Shown: positions 53,038-62,183, numbered from the stretch's first letter. The stretch is DNA of 64,000 bases from Vicinamibacterales bacterium (GCA_036496585.1 DASXLB010000005.1:1-64000); one strand, 5' to 3'. The notes: a model not told the origin generated them from the sequence alone. Made by a program: numbers and translations.

Positions 53038-53559
53038 CTAGAAGCAGACGAGCCGATCGCGCTTGTCGTCAATTTTTTTGAACGGCAGGCCGTCGACCTT
53101 TTTCAAATCGTCGAGGGCCTTGCACGGCGTCTTCTTCCGGTATTCGATCCAGATCGCCGCCTCCTTGCGCAGGAGCCCGCCGACCGCCTCGAGATCGATC
53201 GCGCTGGCGGTATTCAGGTTGATCGGCTTGGGTGCCTCTCCCTTGAAGTTCTCGGACAGGTAGTCGGTGACCTGCGCCATCTCCGCCTCGGTCGCGAAGG
53301 CGCTCGCGCCGAGACCTTTCATCTTCTCGATGACGCCCTCCCACCCGTCGCGCGTCAACCGCAGCGACGCGGCGCGGTTCGGCTCGTGGCACTGTCCGCA
53401 TACGCGGATCACGGTGTCTCGCGCGGCCCCGTCGGGAAGAGCCGCCCGATAGACCGCCAGCTCTTCGGGCGTAAAGGCGCGCCCCTGAGACGGCGCGGCC
53501 TGCCGGAGCGACGCGGCGACTCCGATCGCCACGCAGCCGATCAGCACGAGACGTGTCAT
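53038..53559 (-). CDS. Exported cytochrome c-like protein with ComEA-type helix-hairpin-helix domain
   Basis: 173 residues. Signal peptide RLVLIGCVAIGVAASL, a single heme motif CGQCH (residues 54-58) followed by a short helical cytochrome-like stretch (GWEGVIEKMKGLGA, VTDYLSENF), then residues about 113-173 with the ComEA-like HhH pattern (INLNTASAIDLEAVGGLLRK, IEYRKKTPCKALDDLKKVDG). HhH domains of this kind usually bind DNA in competence proteins; here it is joined to a heme domain. Whether it binds DNA is unknown. The gene follows the epimerase stop by 12 nt, suggesting one operon. Confidence 0.85.
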   Translation of the reverse strand: MTRLVLIGCVAIGVAASLRQAAPSQGRAFTPEELAVYRAALPDGAARDTVIRVCGQCHEPNRAASLRLTRDGWEGVIEKMKGLGASAFATEAEMAQVTDYLSENFKGEAPKPINLNTASAIDLEAVGGLLRKEAAIWIEYRKKTPCKALDDLKKVDGLPFKKIDDKRDRLVCF

Positions 53560-53571
53560 CGTCTCTTCAGA

Positions 53572-54411
53572 TTACACCGCCTGCCGGCGCAGGAAAGCCA
53601 GCCCGTCGATGGCGATCGCGTCGGGCGTCGGCGCAAGATCGCGCCAGATGGCGGCGGCTGCCGAGATCTCTCCCAGCGCGGAGCCAAAGCTCTCGATCGT
53701 CAGCCAGCCGTCGTAGCCGATTGCGGCGAGCGTATCGAAGCATTCGCGCCACGCCACGTGGCCGGAGCCAGGGATGCCGCGATCGTTTTCGCACGTGTGG
53801 ACATGCTTGAGGTGGCGGCCCGCGGCGCGCAGCGCGCCGCCGAGGCTCTTCTCTTCGATGTTGGCGTGAAATGTATCGATCAGCAGTCCGACCGACGGGT
53901 GACCGACCGCGTCGCAGAACGCCGCACCGTCTTCGGCGGTGTTCAGGAAGTACGTTTCGAACCGGTTCAGCGGCTCGAGACCGATCGTCACCCCGGCCGC
54001 GGCGGCGTGAGGGGCGAGACGCTGCCAGCCGTCGACGGCCCGCCTCCACTCGTCGTCGCTGCGACGGCGGCCGGGGAGATAGCCGACTGCCGAATACAGC
54101 GGCCCCGACAGGAGCCCGATGCCCGCCTCCGCCGCGCGATCGATCACCGCACGCACGTGCGCCTCGCTTTGGTCGCGAATGGCCCGATCCTCGTCGCCGA
54201 GTCCGCCGCGTGCCGGCACGATCGAAACCGCCGTGCAGGCCAGGCCGAGGCGCTCGACGGCGCGCCGTACTTCGACGGCGGGGAACGACGCCGGATCGAA
54301 GATCGGGACTTCGACGCCGTCGAAGCCCGCGTCCTTCAGACCGGCGAACCGATCGAGCTCCGCCGCTCCGACGCTGCCGCTCCACAGCAGCGTGTTGATG
54401 CCGAACTTCAT
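53572..54411 (-). CDS. D-tagatose 3-epimerase / hydroxypyruvate isomerase-family sugar epimerase
   Basis: 279 residues, the normal length for this TIM-barrel family; no signal peptide. The four metal ligands of D-tagatose 3-epimerase (Glu152, Asp185, His211, Glu246 in the Pseudomonas cichorii enzyme) are all matched with a constant offset of six: Glu146 in GLEPLNRFE, Asp179 in LLIDTFHAN, His205 in HVHTCENDRG and Glu240 in LTIESF. GSGHVAW is also typical. The likely reaction is C3 epimerisation of a free ketose or an aldose-ketose isomerisation; substrate unspecified. First gene of a two-gene operon, divergent from the Planctomycete-type cytochrome gene. Confidence 0.92.
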   Translation of the reverse strand: MKFGINTLLWSGSVGAAELDRFAGLKDAGFDGVEVPIFDPASFPAVEVRRAVERLGLACTAVSIVPARGGLGDEDRAIRDQSEAHVRAVIDRAAEAGIGLLSGPLYSAVGYLPGRRRSDDEWRRAVDGWQRLAPHAAAAGVTIGLEPLNRFETYFLNTAEDGAAFCDAVGHPSVGLLIDTFHANIEEKSLGGALRAAGRHLKHVHTCENDRGIPGSGHVAWRECFDTLAAIGYDGWLTIESFGSALGEISAAAAIWRDLAPTPDAIAIDGLAFLRRQAV

Positions 54412-54481
54412 GCGCGGCAGTCTACCGCGCCATCGCCTGCGTTACACTGCGGCGCACCGGGTGATCCTCGTGTCCAAACTC

Positions 54482-56920
54482 ATGCGGCTGGCGTCGACGG
54501 GGAGTGCCGTGGTGCTCTGGGGAGCGGCCATGCTTGCCTCGTCGCCGCGCGCGGGCATGCCGCAGGCCAGTCCGGCGGGACGCATCGATTTCGAGACCGC
54601 GGTACGTCCGATCCTCGCCAAGAACTGCCTCGAGTGCCACGATCAGCAGAAGCGCAAAGGCGGCCTCTCGCTCGCCAGTTACGGCGACCTGCTCGACGGC
54701 GGCAAGGATGGGTCGATCGTGCGCCCGGGCAACGGTGCCGGCAGTCTGCTGATTCGGCGGCTCCTCGGCCAGGTCGACGAGCAGATGCCGAAAGATGCGG
54801 ATCCGCTGGCGGCGGCGCAGATCGCGGTCGTGCAGCGCTGGATCGACGAAGGGGCGCGGCTGACACCCAGCGCGGCGCCGGCTCCGCCCCCGTGGGAGGC
54901 ACCCCTCGAGCTCGCGCCGCCGGCGGTTCCCGCCGTGTCGCCGCCGGGTTGGACCTCGCCGATCGATCGACTGGCTGCCGCCTACTTCCAGGATCACGGC
55001 GTGGTGGCCCCGCCGCCGGTCAGCGACGCGCAGTTCGCGCGGCGCGTCTATCTCGACGTCTGGGGGCTGCTGCCGCCGCCCGACGCGCTGGCGGCGTTCG
55101 TCGCCGACACCTCACCCGCCAAGCGCGAGGCGCTCGTCGCGCGGCTGCTCGCCGACAACGATCTGTACGCCGATCACTGGATGTCATTTTGGAACGATCT
55201 GTTGCGCAACGAGGACGGCTACAGCTACTTCTCGGAGCAGAACGGGCGCAAGAGCATCACGACGTGGCTGCGGGGCGCGCTGCGGTCGAACCTGCCCTAC
55301 GACCGCTTCGTCCGCGATCTGCTCGACCCGCCGGCGGATGGCGGACCGGAAGGGTTCCTGATCGGCGTCAACTGGCGCGGCGAGACCAGCGCCGCGGTGA
55401 CGCCGTGGATGCAGGCGTCGCAGAACACCGCGCAAGTCTTCCTCGGCATCAACCTGAAGTGCAATTCGTGCCACAACAGTTTCATCAGCCAGTGGAAGCT
55501 GAAGGACGCCTACGGGCTGGCGGCCTACTTCTCCCCTACTCCCAGCCTGCAGCTCTATCGCTGCGACGTGGCGCAGAACCAGTTCGCCGAACCGGCGTTC
55601 CTGTATCCGCAGCTCGCGCGCGCGCCGGCGTCCGCCTCGCTCGCCGATCGCCGTGCCGCGGCCGCCGCGACCTTTACCGATCCGCGCAACGGCCGGCTGG
55701 CGCGCACCCTCGTCAACCGCCTGTGGCAGCGTCTCCTCGGCCGCGGCCTCGTTCTCAACGTCGACGAGATGGACGGCCGTCCGTGGAGTCCAGAGCTGCT
55801 CGATTGGCTGGCGGCCGACTTCGTCGACCACGGCTACGACGTGAAGCACCTGATTGCCACGATTCTCGGCTCGCGCCCGTATCAACTGCCGGCGGTGTCG
55901 CGTCCCGTGGACGCGCCGGCCGTCGGCTTCGTCTTCACGGGGCCGGAACTGCGGCGACTGAGCGCGGAGCAGTTCGCCGACGCGATCGGCGAAATCACCG
56001 GCGAGTGGAGCCTGCTCGCTGGCGGCGGCGGCGACGGAAAAGGCACGGCGTCCGACTCGCCGACCTCGGGTACCTACGTCCGCGAGTACCGCGCCTCTTC
56101 GACGCAGTTGACGCGCGCGCTCGGGCGTCCGATTCGTGACCAGGTGACCTCCGTCCGCGCCACCGATTTCACGACGCTGCAGGCACTGGAACTGGTGAAC
56201 GGAGAACTACTGACGCGCTGGCTGATGCGCGGCGCGCGCCGGATGACCGGCCAGCTGCCGCCCGAGCCGCGCAGCCGGTTCACCGGCACCACCGGCGGCC
56301 GCTATGCGAGCGCCCGGGCCTTCGATGCCGACGTCTCGGGTGCCGCGACGCTCTGGCTGGTCGTCGCCGACACAGGATCGAACGCCCCCGAGCGCGTGCT
56401 GCCGGAATTCGTCGACGCGGAGTTCGTCGGGTCCGACGGCACGACGGTACCGTTGGCGGCGTTGACGCCGGTGGACGGCTCCGGGCTGCGCGCCGGCGGC
56501 CCGGTGCGGTCCGGCCGCGTCGCCGTGAAGAACGGCTCGCGTCTGATTTACAACATCGCCGGCCGCGGCTTGACGCGGTTCCGCGGCAACTTCGGCCTCG
56601 AGAACGACCGCGCCGAGATCGGATCGACGCTCAATCCATCGGTGCGCTTCTTCGTCTTCGACGCCGAGCCGAACATGCAGCGGCTGCTGCCGCCCGCATC
56701 GGGCACGCCGCTGCCCGCGCCGCCGCCCGTGACGACGATCCGGGCGGTCGTCGATCGGATCTTCCACGCCGCGCTCGGCCGGGCGCCGTCGCCGCAGGAG
56801 CGCGGCGCCGCCGAAGCCGCCATCGCCGATCCGACGCGCCCCGCGGTGCCGTCAGCCGATGCCGTCGCGGATTTGCTCTGGGCCGTGCTGATGACACCCG
56901 AGTTCCAGTTGATCTTCTGA
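54482..56920 (+). CDS. Planctomycete-type cytochrome c with DUF1549 and DUF1553 domains
   Basis: 812 residues from ATG 54482; in-frame GTGs at 54461 and 54470 are alternatives, and a TACACT -10-like hexamer at 54443-54448 would suit 54461. Signal peptide STGSAVVLWGAAMLASS. The PSCyt1 domain has a heme motif NCLECH (residues 48-53) in FETAVRPILAKNCLECHDQQ, then DUF1549 (RRVYLDVWGLLPPPDALAAF) with a second CXXCH (CNSCH) in LGINLKCNSCHNSF, and DUF1553 (NGRLARTLVNRLWQRLLGRGL, LLDWLAADFVDHGYDVKHLI). These proteins are always found with DUF1501 partners, as here. Function uncharacterised; proposed in polysaccharide or electron transfer roles. Confidence 0.92.
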   Translation: MRLASTGSAVVLWGAAMLASSPRAGMPQASPAGRIDFETAVRPILAKNCLECHDQQKRKGGLSLASYGDLLDGGKDGSIVRPGNGAGSLLIRRLLGQVDEQMPKDADPLAAAQIAVVQRWIDEGARLTPSAAPAPPPWEAPLELAPPAVPAVSPPGWTSPIDRLAAAYFQDHGVVAPPPVSDAQFARRVYLDVWGLLPPPDALAAFVADTSPAKREALVARLLADNDLYADHWMSFWNDLLRNEDGYSYFSEQNGRKSITTWLRGALRSNLPYDRFVRDLLDPPADGGPEGFLIGVNWRGETSAAVTPWMQASQNTAQVFLGINLKCNSCHNSFISQWKLKDAYGLAAYFSPTPSLQLYRCDVAQNQFAEPAFLYPQLARAPASASLADRRAAAAATFTDPRNGRLARTLVNRLWQRLLGRGLVLNVDEMDGRPWSPELLDWLAADFVDHGYDVKHLIATILGSRPYQLPAVSRPVDAPAVGFVFTGPELRRLSAEQFADAIGEITGEWSLLAGGGGDGKGTASDSPTSGTYVREYRASSTQLTRALGRPIRDQVTSVRATDFTTLQALELVNGELLTRWLMRGARRMTGQLPPEPRSRFTGTTGGRYASARAFDADVSGAATLWLVVADTGSNAPERVLPEFVDAEFVGSDGTTVPLAALTPVDGSGLRAGGPVRSGRVAVKNGSRLIYNIAGRGLTRFRGNFGLENDRAEIGSTLNPSVRFFVFDAEPNMQRLLPPASGTPLPAPPPVTTIRAVVDRIFHAALGRAPSPQERGAAEAAIADPTRPAVPSADAVADLLWAVLMTPEFQLIF

Positions 56921-56927
56921 GGGCCAG

Positions 56928-58382
56928 ATGACCAGCGACGAGCGCCACATCCATTCGTGTCTGACGCGCCGCGGTTTCATCGGCGTCACCGCGGCGGCCA
57001 CGCTCGCCTCGCTCGTCGGTGGCGAAGCGGAGCGCCTCGACGCCGCACCGCGGCAGGACACGCCGAAGCGGCGCGCGACAGCCGACGCCGTGATCGTGCT
57101 GTGGATGGCGGGCGGCATGGCCAGCACCGAAACGTTCGATCCCAAGCGCTACACGCCGTACTCGCCCGGCGTGCCGATCAAGGACGTGCTGAGCACGTTT
57201 CCGTCGATCGACACCGCCGTCGATCACATCAAGTTCTCGCAAGGGCTCGAGAACCTCGCGCGCGTCATCGACAAGGGATCGGTGATCCGGTCGTTCGTCG
57301 CCGCCGATCTCGGCTTCATCCTGCACGCGAGGCACCAGTACCACTGGCACACCGGCTACGTGCCGCCGCAGCCGATGGCCGTGCCGCACATCGGCGCGGT
57401 CATCGGGAGGACGCTCGGACCCAAGGCCCCGGACATGCCGCCGTTCGTCGCCATCGGCCAGACGGTCGAGGGCAGCGGCGAGATCGCGACGCTCAAGGCC
57501 TTCCATACCGCCGGCTTCCTTGGCACCGACTACGGTCCCTTCCTGATCGTGGACCCGCAGGACGCGGCGTCCGCGGTGCGGCCGCCGAAAGAGCTCGGCG
57601 CCGGACGGTTCCGGAGCCGGCGCCAGTTGTTCGAACAGCTCCTGGCGCGGGAACCGGTCTATCAATACGGCGGCGCCTTCCAGCGCGAGGCGCTGGTGCG
57701 ATCCCTCGACGCGGCCGATCGCCTGTTGCGCTCGCCGTCGGCGAAGGCCTTCGACCTGTCGCTCGAGCCGACACCGTCGTTCGACGCCTACAATACCGGC
57801 CGCTTCGGCCAGGGCTGCCTGCTCGCCCGGCGCCTGATCGAAGGCGGTGCGCGCTACGTCGAGGTGACGTCGGAGTACATCCCGTTCGTCTACTGGGACA
57901 CGCACGAGAACGGGCACCAGCGCGCCGCCGACATGAAACAGCTGATCGACGCCCCCGTCGCGCAGTTGATCCACGACCTCGACGAGCGCGGGCTGCTCGA
58001 TCGCACGCTCGTCGTGCTGGCCAGCGAGTTCAGCCGTGACGCCGTCACCGAGGGCAAGCTGGGCAAGGAAGTGAAGGACCAGGCGATCAACATCCCCGAC
58101 GTGATGCAGGAACCGCGGCACTACGGCATGCACCGCCACTTCACCGCCGCCGGCTCGGTGCTGATGTTCGGCGGCGGCGTGAAAAAGGGATTCGTCTACG
58201 GCAAGACCGCCGACCAACGGCCGTGCACCACCATCGAAAACCCCATGCCGGTCGAGAACCTGCACGCGACCATCTACCACGCCCTCGGCATTCCGCCGGA
58301 TCTCGCCTACGTCGCCGAGAAGCGGCCGGTCTACGTCACCAGGGACGGCAAGGGACAACCCGCGACGGAGCTGTTCGCATGA
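56928..58382 (+). CDS. DUF1501 protein, Tat-exported, sulfatase-like fold
   Basis: 484 residues. Twin-arginine signal TRRGFIGVTAAATLASLVG. The alkaline phosphatase/sulfatase-like DUF1501 features are visible: DAVIVLWMAGGMASTETFDP, HWHTGYVPPQPM, FGQGCLLARRLIEGGARYVEV, YWDTHENGHQ, LLDRTLVVLASEFSRD, HFTAAGSVLMFGGGVKKGFVYG. The His and Asp residues (WDTHENGH) could bind metal. The gene starts 7 nt after the DUF1549/DUF1553 gene, the usual pairing, and its last 4 nt overlap the Tat propeller gene. Confidence 0.93.
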   Translation: MTSDERHIHSCLTRRGFIGVTAAATLASLVGGEAERLDAAPRQDTPKRRATADAVIVLWMAGGMASTETFDPKRYTPYSPGVPIKDVLSTFPSIDTAVDHIKFSQGLENLARVIDKGSVIRSFVAADLGFILHARHQYHWHTGYVPPQPMAVPHIGAVIGRTLGPKAPDMPPFVAIGQTVEGSGEIATLKAFHTAGFLGTDYGPFLIVDPQDAASAVRPPKELGAGRFRSRRQLFEQLLAREPVYQYGGAFQREALVRSLDAADRLLRSPSAKAFDLSLEPTPSFDAYNTGRFGQGCLLARRLIEGGARYVEVTSEYIPFVYWDTHENGHQRAADMKQLIDAPVAQLIHDLDERGLLDRTLVVLASEFSRDAVTEGKLGKEVKDQAINIPDVMQEPRHYGMHRHFTAAGSVLMFGGGVKKGFVYGKTADQRPCTTIENPMPVENLHATIYHALGIPPDLAYVAEKRPVYVTRDGKGQPATELFA

Positions 58383-59443
58383 GAACCACACGCCGGGGCT
58401 TCCTCGCCTCCGCCATCGCCACGCCGGCGATCGGCCCGATCCTGCTCGGCCTGTCGGACAAGGCAGGCCGAGCACGACCCGTGCTCGGCAGCGGCGACTT
58501 CCGCTACGAGGCGATCCACGACTGGGGCGAGCTGCCGGCGCACATCAAGTGGGGCAACACCCACAACGTCGTCGAGGACGCGCAGGGGCACATCTACGTC
58601 CACCATACGGTAGCCACGACCAGCGAGAGTCCCGACACGGTCGTCGTCTTCGACCGCAAGGGGCGCTTCGTCCGCTCGTGGGGCCGGCAGTTTCGCGGCG
58701 TCGCGCACGGCCTGTGGCTGCGCAGGGAAGGGCGTGACGAGTTCCTCTACCTGACCGTCAACGCGGCGAACCCGAAGCTCGAGCCGCGCCCCGAGCTGCC
58801 GGCGACGGTGGTCAAGGCCACGCTCACCGGGGAGATCGTCTACATGATCCAGGGGCCTCCCGATATTCCCGAATACAAGGACGCGCCCTACAACCCGACG
58901 AACATCGCCATCGCGCCCAACGGCGACCTCTACGTGGCGGACGGCTACGGCTCGTATTTCATCAACCACTACACCGCCAAGGGGGATTATCTGAACACCT
59001 TCGGCGGGCGCGGATCGGAACCGGGCAGGATGAAGGAGCCGCATGGCATCTGGGTCGACACGCGCAGGAGCGAGCCGATCCTCACGGTCGCGGATCGCCG
59101 CAACAACCGCCTGCAGCGGTTTACGCTCGCGGGTGCGCACGTCGATTTCGTCGAGGGCTTCCGGCTCCCCTGCCATTTCCACGAGCGGAACGGCATCGTG
59201 GTGATTGCCGATCTCCAGGGCCGCGTCACGCTGATCGATCGCGACAACCGCGTCGTCGCGCACCTCGGCGACGCGACGCCCGACTCGCCGAAGAACCCGT
59301 CGCGTGCCACGACCGACCGCGCCAGCTTCGTCCCCGGGCAGTTCGTCACGCCTCACGGCGCCTCGTTCGATCACGACGGCAACATCTTCGTCGTCGAATG
59401 GGTGGACATCGGCCGCGTCACCAAGCTGCGACGCATCGCGTGA
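58379..59443 (+). CDS. Tat-exported six-bladed (NHL-like) beta-propeller
   Basis: 354 residues from the ATG overlapping the DUF1501 stop (ATGA). Twin-arginine signal TTRRGFLASAIATPAIGPIL. Repeated NHL-type blades (NVVEDAQGHIYVHHTV, NIAIAPNGDLYVADGYGS, GIWVDTRRSEPILTVADRRN, GASFDHDGNIFVVEWVDIG) indicate a six-bladed propeller, a fold that includes lactonases, lyases and protein-binding scaffolds. Third gene of the cytochrome/DUF1501 operon; probably a periplasmic partner. Specific function unknown. Confidence 0.88.
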   Translation: MRTTRRGFLASAIATPAIGPILLGLSDKAGRARPVLGSGDFRYEAIHDWGELPAHIKWGNTHNVVEDAQGHIYVHHTVATTSESPDTVVVFDRKGRFVRSWGRQFRGVAHGLWLRREGRDEFLYLTVNAANPKLEPRPELPATVVKATLTGEIVYMIQGPPDIPEYKDAPYNPTNIAIAPNGDLYVADGYGSYFINHYTAKGDYLNTFGGRGSEPGRMKEPHGIWVDTRRSEPILTVADRRNNRLQRFTLAGAHVDFVEGFRLPCHFHERNGIVVIADLQGRVTLIDRDNRVVAHLGDATPDSPKNPSRATTDRASFVPGQFVTPHGASFDHDGNIFVVEWVDIGRVTKLRRIA

Positions 59444-59453
59444 CCGCGGCCTG

Positions 59454-59482
59454 TTGCGCTGGATGGGCGCGTTGAGTATCGT
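59454..59482 (+). promoter_or_regulatory. Promoter of the YVTN lipoprotein gene
   Basis: TTGCGC (59454-59459), 17-nt spacer, TATCGT (59477-59482), then only 6 nt to the ATG at 59489. The spacing predicts transcription starting at or within a base or two of the start codon, with no room for a ribosome binding site. Confidence 0.65.
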
Positions 59483-59488
59483 GGCCTG

Positions 59489-60586
59489 ATGTCTTCATTC
59501 TCTCTTGTTCGTTCGACGTGTGCCGCGGCGGTGCTGCTCGCGGTGGGTCTCACTGCCTGCGGCGGCTCGACGCCGGCCTCGTCCGCCACGCCGCCGGCGG
59601 CCGCGACGCCGTCTGGCCCTCGCATCTACGTGTCGGATGAAACCGGCACCGAGGTCGTCGTCATCGATCCGGTGGCGCAGCAGGTTGTCCAGAAGATCGC
59701 CATCGGCAAGCGGCCGCGCGGCATCAAGCTCTCGCCCGACGGCGCGCAGCTCTACGTCGCGCTGTCGGGCTCGCCGATCGGCGGCCCGAACGTCGACGAG
59801 TCGAAGCTGCCGCCCGCCGACCGTACCGCCGACGGCATCGGCATGATCGACGTCGCCAGCCACGCCGTCGTGAAGAAGTACAAGAGCGGCGATGACCCCG
59901 AGGCCTTCGCGATCAGCGCCGACGGCAAGACGCTCTACGTCGCCCAGGAGGACGAAGGGACGCTCTCGATTCTCGATCTGCAGAGCGGCCAGGTTCGACA
60001 GAAGGTGAAGGCGGGTGAAGAGCCCGAGGGAGTGACCGTCCGCCCCGATGGCAAGGTGGTCTACGTCACGTCGGAGGGAGACGGATTCGTGACTGCCGTC
60101 GACACCACGACGCTGCAGGCGATCGGCACGATCAAGACCGGCCCGCGGCCGCGCTCGATCGCGTTCACCAACGACGGCGCCACCGGATTCGTCACGTGCG
60201 AGAACGCCGGCGCGCTGACGGTGTTCGACTCGGCGACCAACGCCGTCAAGACGACGATCCAGCTGCCGAAGATCGAGGGGGCGCCGACGCCGCCGCGGCC
60301 GATGGGACAGGCGATGTCTGCGGACGGATCGCGCCTGTACGTCTCGCTCGGCCGCTCGAAAGCCGTCGCGATCATCGACACCGCGTCGCTCACCGTCACC
60401 GGTACGATTGCCGACGTCGGCGCCCGGCCGTGGGGCATCGCCGTCAGTCCCGACGGCAAGAAGCTCTACACGGCGAACGGCCCGTCGGGTGACGTGTCGA
60501 TCGTCGATATCGCGTCAGGCAAGGTAGACGCACGGATCAAGGTCGGCGGCAGCCCGTGGGGCGTCGCCGTCGCCGCGGCGAGGTGA
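59489..60586 (+). CDS. YVTN-repeat beta-propeller lipoprotein
   Basis: 365 residues. A type II signal peptide ends in the lipobox LTAC (Cys24), followed by a Ser/Ala/Pro linker. The mature protein has about seven YVTN-type repeats (IYVSDETGTEVVVIDPVAQQ, PRGIKLSPDGAQLYVALSG, LYTANGPSGDVSIVDIASGK), forming a seven-bladed propeller of the kind common in surface lipoproteins. Role not known; possibly sensing or binding at the membrane. It has its own strong promoter, and its stop overlaps the next GTG start (GTGA). Confidence 0.9.
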   Translation: MSSFSLVRSTCAAAVLLAVGLTACGGSTPASSATPPAAATPSGPRIYVSDETGTEVVVIDPVAQQVVQKIAIGKRPRGIKLSPDGAQLYVALSGSPIGGPNVDESKLPPADRTADGIGMIDVASHAVVKKYKSGDDPEAFAISADGKTLYVAQEDEGTLSILDLQSGQVRQKVKAGEEPEGVTVRPDGKVVYVTSEGDGFVTAVDTTTLQAIGTIKTGPRPRSIAFTNDGATGFVTCENAGALTVFDSATNAVKTTIQLPKIEGAPTPPRPMGQAMSADGSRLYVSLGRSKAVAIIDTASLTVTGTIADVGARPWGIAVSPDGKKLYTANGPSGDVSIVDIASGKVDARIKVGGSPWGVAVAAAR

Positions 60587-61614
60587 CCCGGTACCGCGGC
60601 CGCCGCGCGTTCTCGATCGAAAACGGCACGCTGCGGGTCACGGTGCTCGCGGAGGGCGGCCACATCGCTGAGATCTGCGATCTGGCAACGGGCGTCAACC
60701 CGCTGTGGACGCCGCACTGGCCGTCGATCGAGCCGTCCGAGTACGACGCCGCGCGGCACCCTGAGTACGGCGGCGGCGCCGACGCGTCGCTCCTCGCCGG
60801 CATCATGGGGCACAACCTGTGTCTCGACGTGTTTGGCGGTCCTTCGGCCGCGGAGGCCGCCGCGGGGCTGCCTGCGCACGGCGAAGCCAGCGTGGCCCGC
60901 TGGGAGATCGACGCCGCCGCCGACGCGATCGCCATGACGACGGTGCTGCCGTCCGCCGGACTGCGCGTCGCCCGCCGGATCCGGATCGACGGACGGACGG
61001 TGCAGATCCGCGAGCGCCTCGAAAATGCCAGCCGCATCGATCGCCCGATCGGATGGACCCAGCACGTGACGCTCGGTCCACCGTTCCTCGAGCCCGCCGT
61101 CACGCGATTCGACGTAACGGCCGATCGCTCCCTCGTCTTCCCGGGTCCATTCGGGCCCGCCGACTATCTGCAGCCGGGCGCGGAGTTCGCGTGGCCGGAT
61201 GCGCCGAAGCATGAGGGAGGCGCTGCCGATCTCGGCACCTACACCAGTGCCCGTTGCTCGAGCGCGTATACGGCCCATCGGCTCGATCCCGAACGCGAGA
61301 CCGCATGGTTCATCGCGTTCTCGCCGCGGCTGCGGCTCGCGTTCGGGTACATCTGGCGGCGCACCGATTTCCCGTGGCTCGGAATGTGGGAAGAGAACCG
61401 CTCGCGGACCGCCGCGCCGTGGAACGGCCAGGCGATCACCTGCGGCCTCGAGTTCGGCGTGTCGCCGCTGCCTGAGACTCGGCAGCAGATGATCGAGCGT
61501 GGTCCGACCTTCGGCACGCCGGGCTGTCGATGGATCCAGGCGGGACAGGCGGTCGAGGTCGAATACCGCGCGGTGCTGCGGCCGGCGGCCACTCTGCCGG
61601 CGTCACTCGAATGA
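60583..61614 (+). CDS. Aldose 1-epimerase (mutarotase)-like protein
   Basis: 343 residues from the GTG overlapping the lipoprotein stop. The galactose mutarotase-like supersandwich is suggested by FSIENGTLRVTVLAEGGHIAEI at the N-terminus, GIMGHNLCLD with a central His, RIDRPIGWTQHVTLGPPFL carrying the likely catalytic His, and the C-terminal CGLEFGVSPLPETRQQM with the acidic residue. It is longer than simple mutarotases and lacks a signal peptide. It may interconvert sugar anomers or act as a sugar-phosphate mutarotase; substrate unknown. Translational coupling to an exported lipoprotein is odd for a cytosolic enzyme. Confidence 0.8.
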   Translation: MTRYRGRRAFSIENGTLRVTVLAEGGHIAEICDLATGVNPLWTPHWPSIEPSEYDAARHPEYGGGADASLLAGIMGHNLCLDVFGGPSAAEAAAGLPAHGEASVARWEIDAAADAIAMTTVLPSAGLRVARRIRIDGRTVQIRERLENASRIDRPIGWTQHVTLGPPFLEPAVTRFDVTADRSLVFPGPFGPADYLQPGAEFAWPDAPKHEGGAADLGTYTSARCSSAYTAHRLDPERETAWFIAFSPRLRLAFGYIWRRTDFPWLGMWEENRSRTAAPWNGQAITCGLEFGVSPLPETRQQMIERGPTFGTPGCRWIQAGQAVEVEYRAVLRPAATLPASLE

Positions 61615-61620
61615 TAGAAT
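61612..61620 (+). promoter_or_regulatory. Extended -10 promoter (TGaTAGAAT) of the cupredoxin gene
   Basis: TG-a-TAGAAT is a strong extended -10; it overlaps the mutarotase stop. The predicted start leaves a leader of about 15-17 nt containing AGAGAGG ahead of the ATG at 61644. No clear -35, as is usual for extended -10 promoters. Confidence 0.55.
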
Positions 61621-61643
61621 CGGCCTCAGAGAGGTCCTCATCC

Positions 61644-62147
61644 ATGAAGATGTTTTCGCTCGTGTGTGTGCTCGCGCTCGCGGCGGCGCCCCTGGCCGCC
61701 GCTCAGGATATGAAGGCTCCGGCCAAGAAGGCGGCGGCCGCGACGAAGGCGGGGTCCGCCACCGGCGGCCGGACCGTGGAGATCACCGGCTCCGAGACGA
61801 TGAAGTATTCGGTGACCGAGATCACCGCCAAGCCTGGCGAGAAACTTCACATCGTGCTGAAGGCGCTCGGCAGCATGCCGAAGATCGCGATGGCCCACAA
61901 CTTCGTGCTGTTGAAGGCGGGCGTCAGCGGCCAGGATGTCGCCACCGCCGCGTTCAACGCGCGCGCGACCGATTTCATCCCGCCGGACATGAAGGACAAG
62001 ATCCTCGTGCACACGGGCCTCGTCGGCGGCGGCGAGACGGGCGAGATCAGCTTCACCGCGCCGGCCAAGCCGGGCACCTACACCTTCCTCTGCACGTTCC
62101 CTGGGCACTTCTCGCAGGGAATGACGGGGACGCTGACGGTCAAGTAG
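61644..62147 (+). CDS. Azurin-like type 1 copper protein (cupredoxin)
   Basis: 167 residues. Signal peptide MKMFSLVCVLALAAAPLAAA, a Lys/Ala-rich linker, then a cupredoxin fold of azurin type. All four expected copper ligands are present: His85 in AHNFVLL and Cys150, His155 and Met160 in CTFPGHFSQGM (C-x4-H-x4-M). It should carry electrons in the periplasm, plausibly between the exported quinoprotein or cytochrome proteins encoded nearby and a terminal acceptor (inference). It has its own extended -10 promoter and is followed by an intrinsic terminator. Confidence 0.95.
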   Translation: MKMFSLVCVLALAAAPLAAAQDMKAPAKKAAAATKAGSATGGRTVEITGSETMKYSVTEITAKPGEKLHIVLKALGSMPKIAMAHNFVLLKAGVSGQDVATAAFNARATDFIPPDMKDKILVHTGLVGGGETGEISFTAPAKPGTYTFLCTFPGHFSQGMTGTLTVK

Positions 62148-62183
62148 GTACCGACAGGGACCCGAGCCGAGGGGACACATCAG

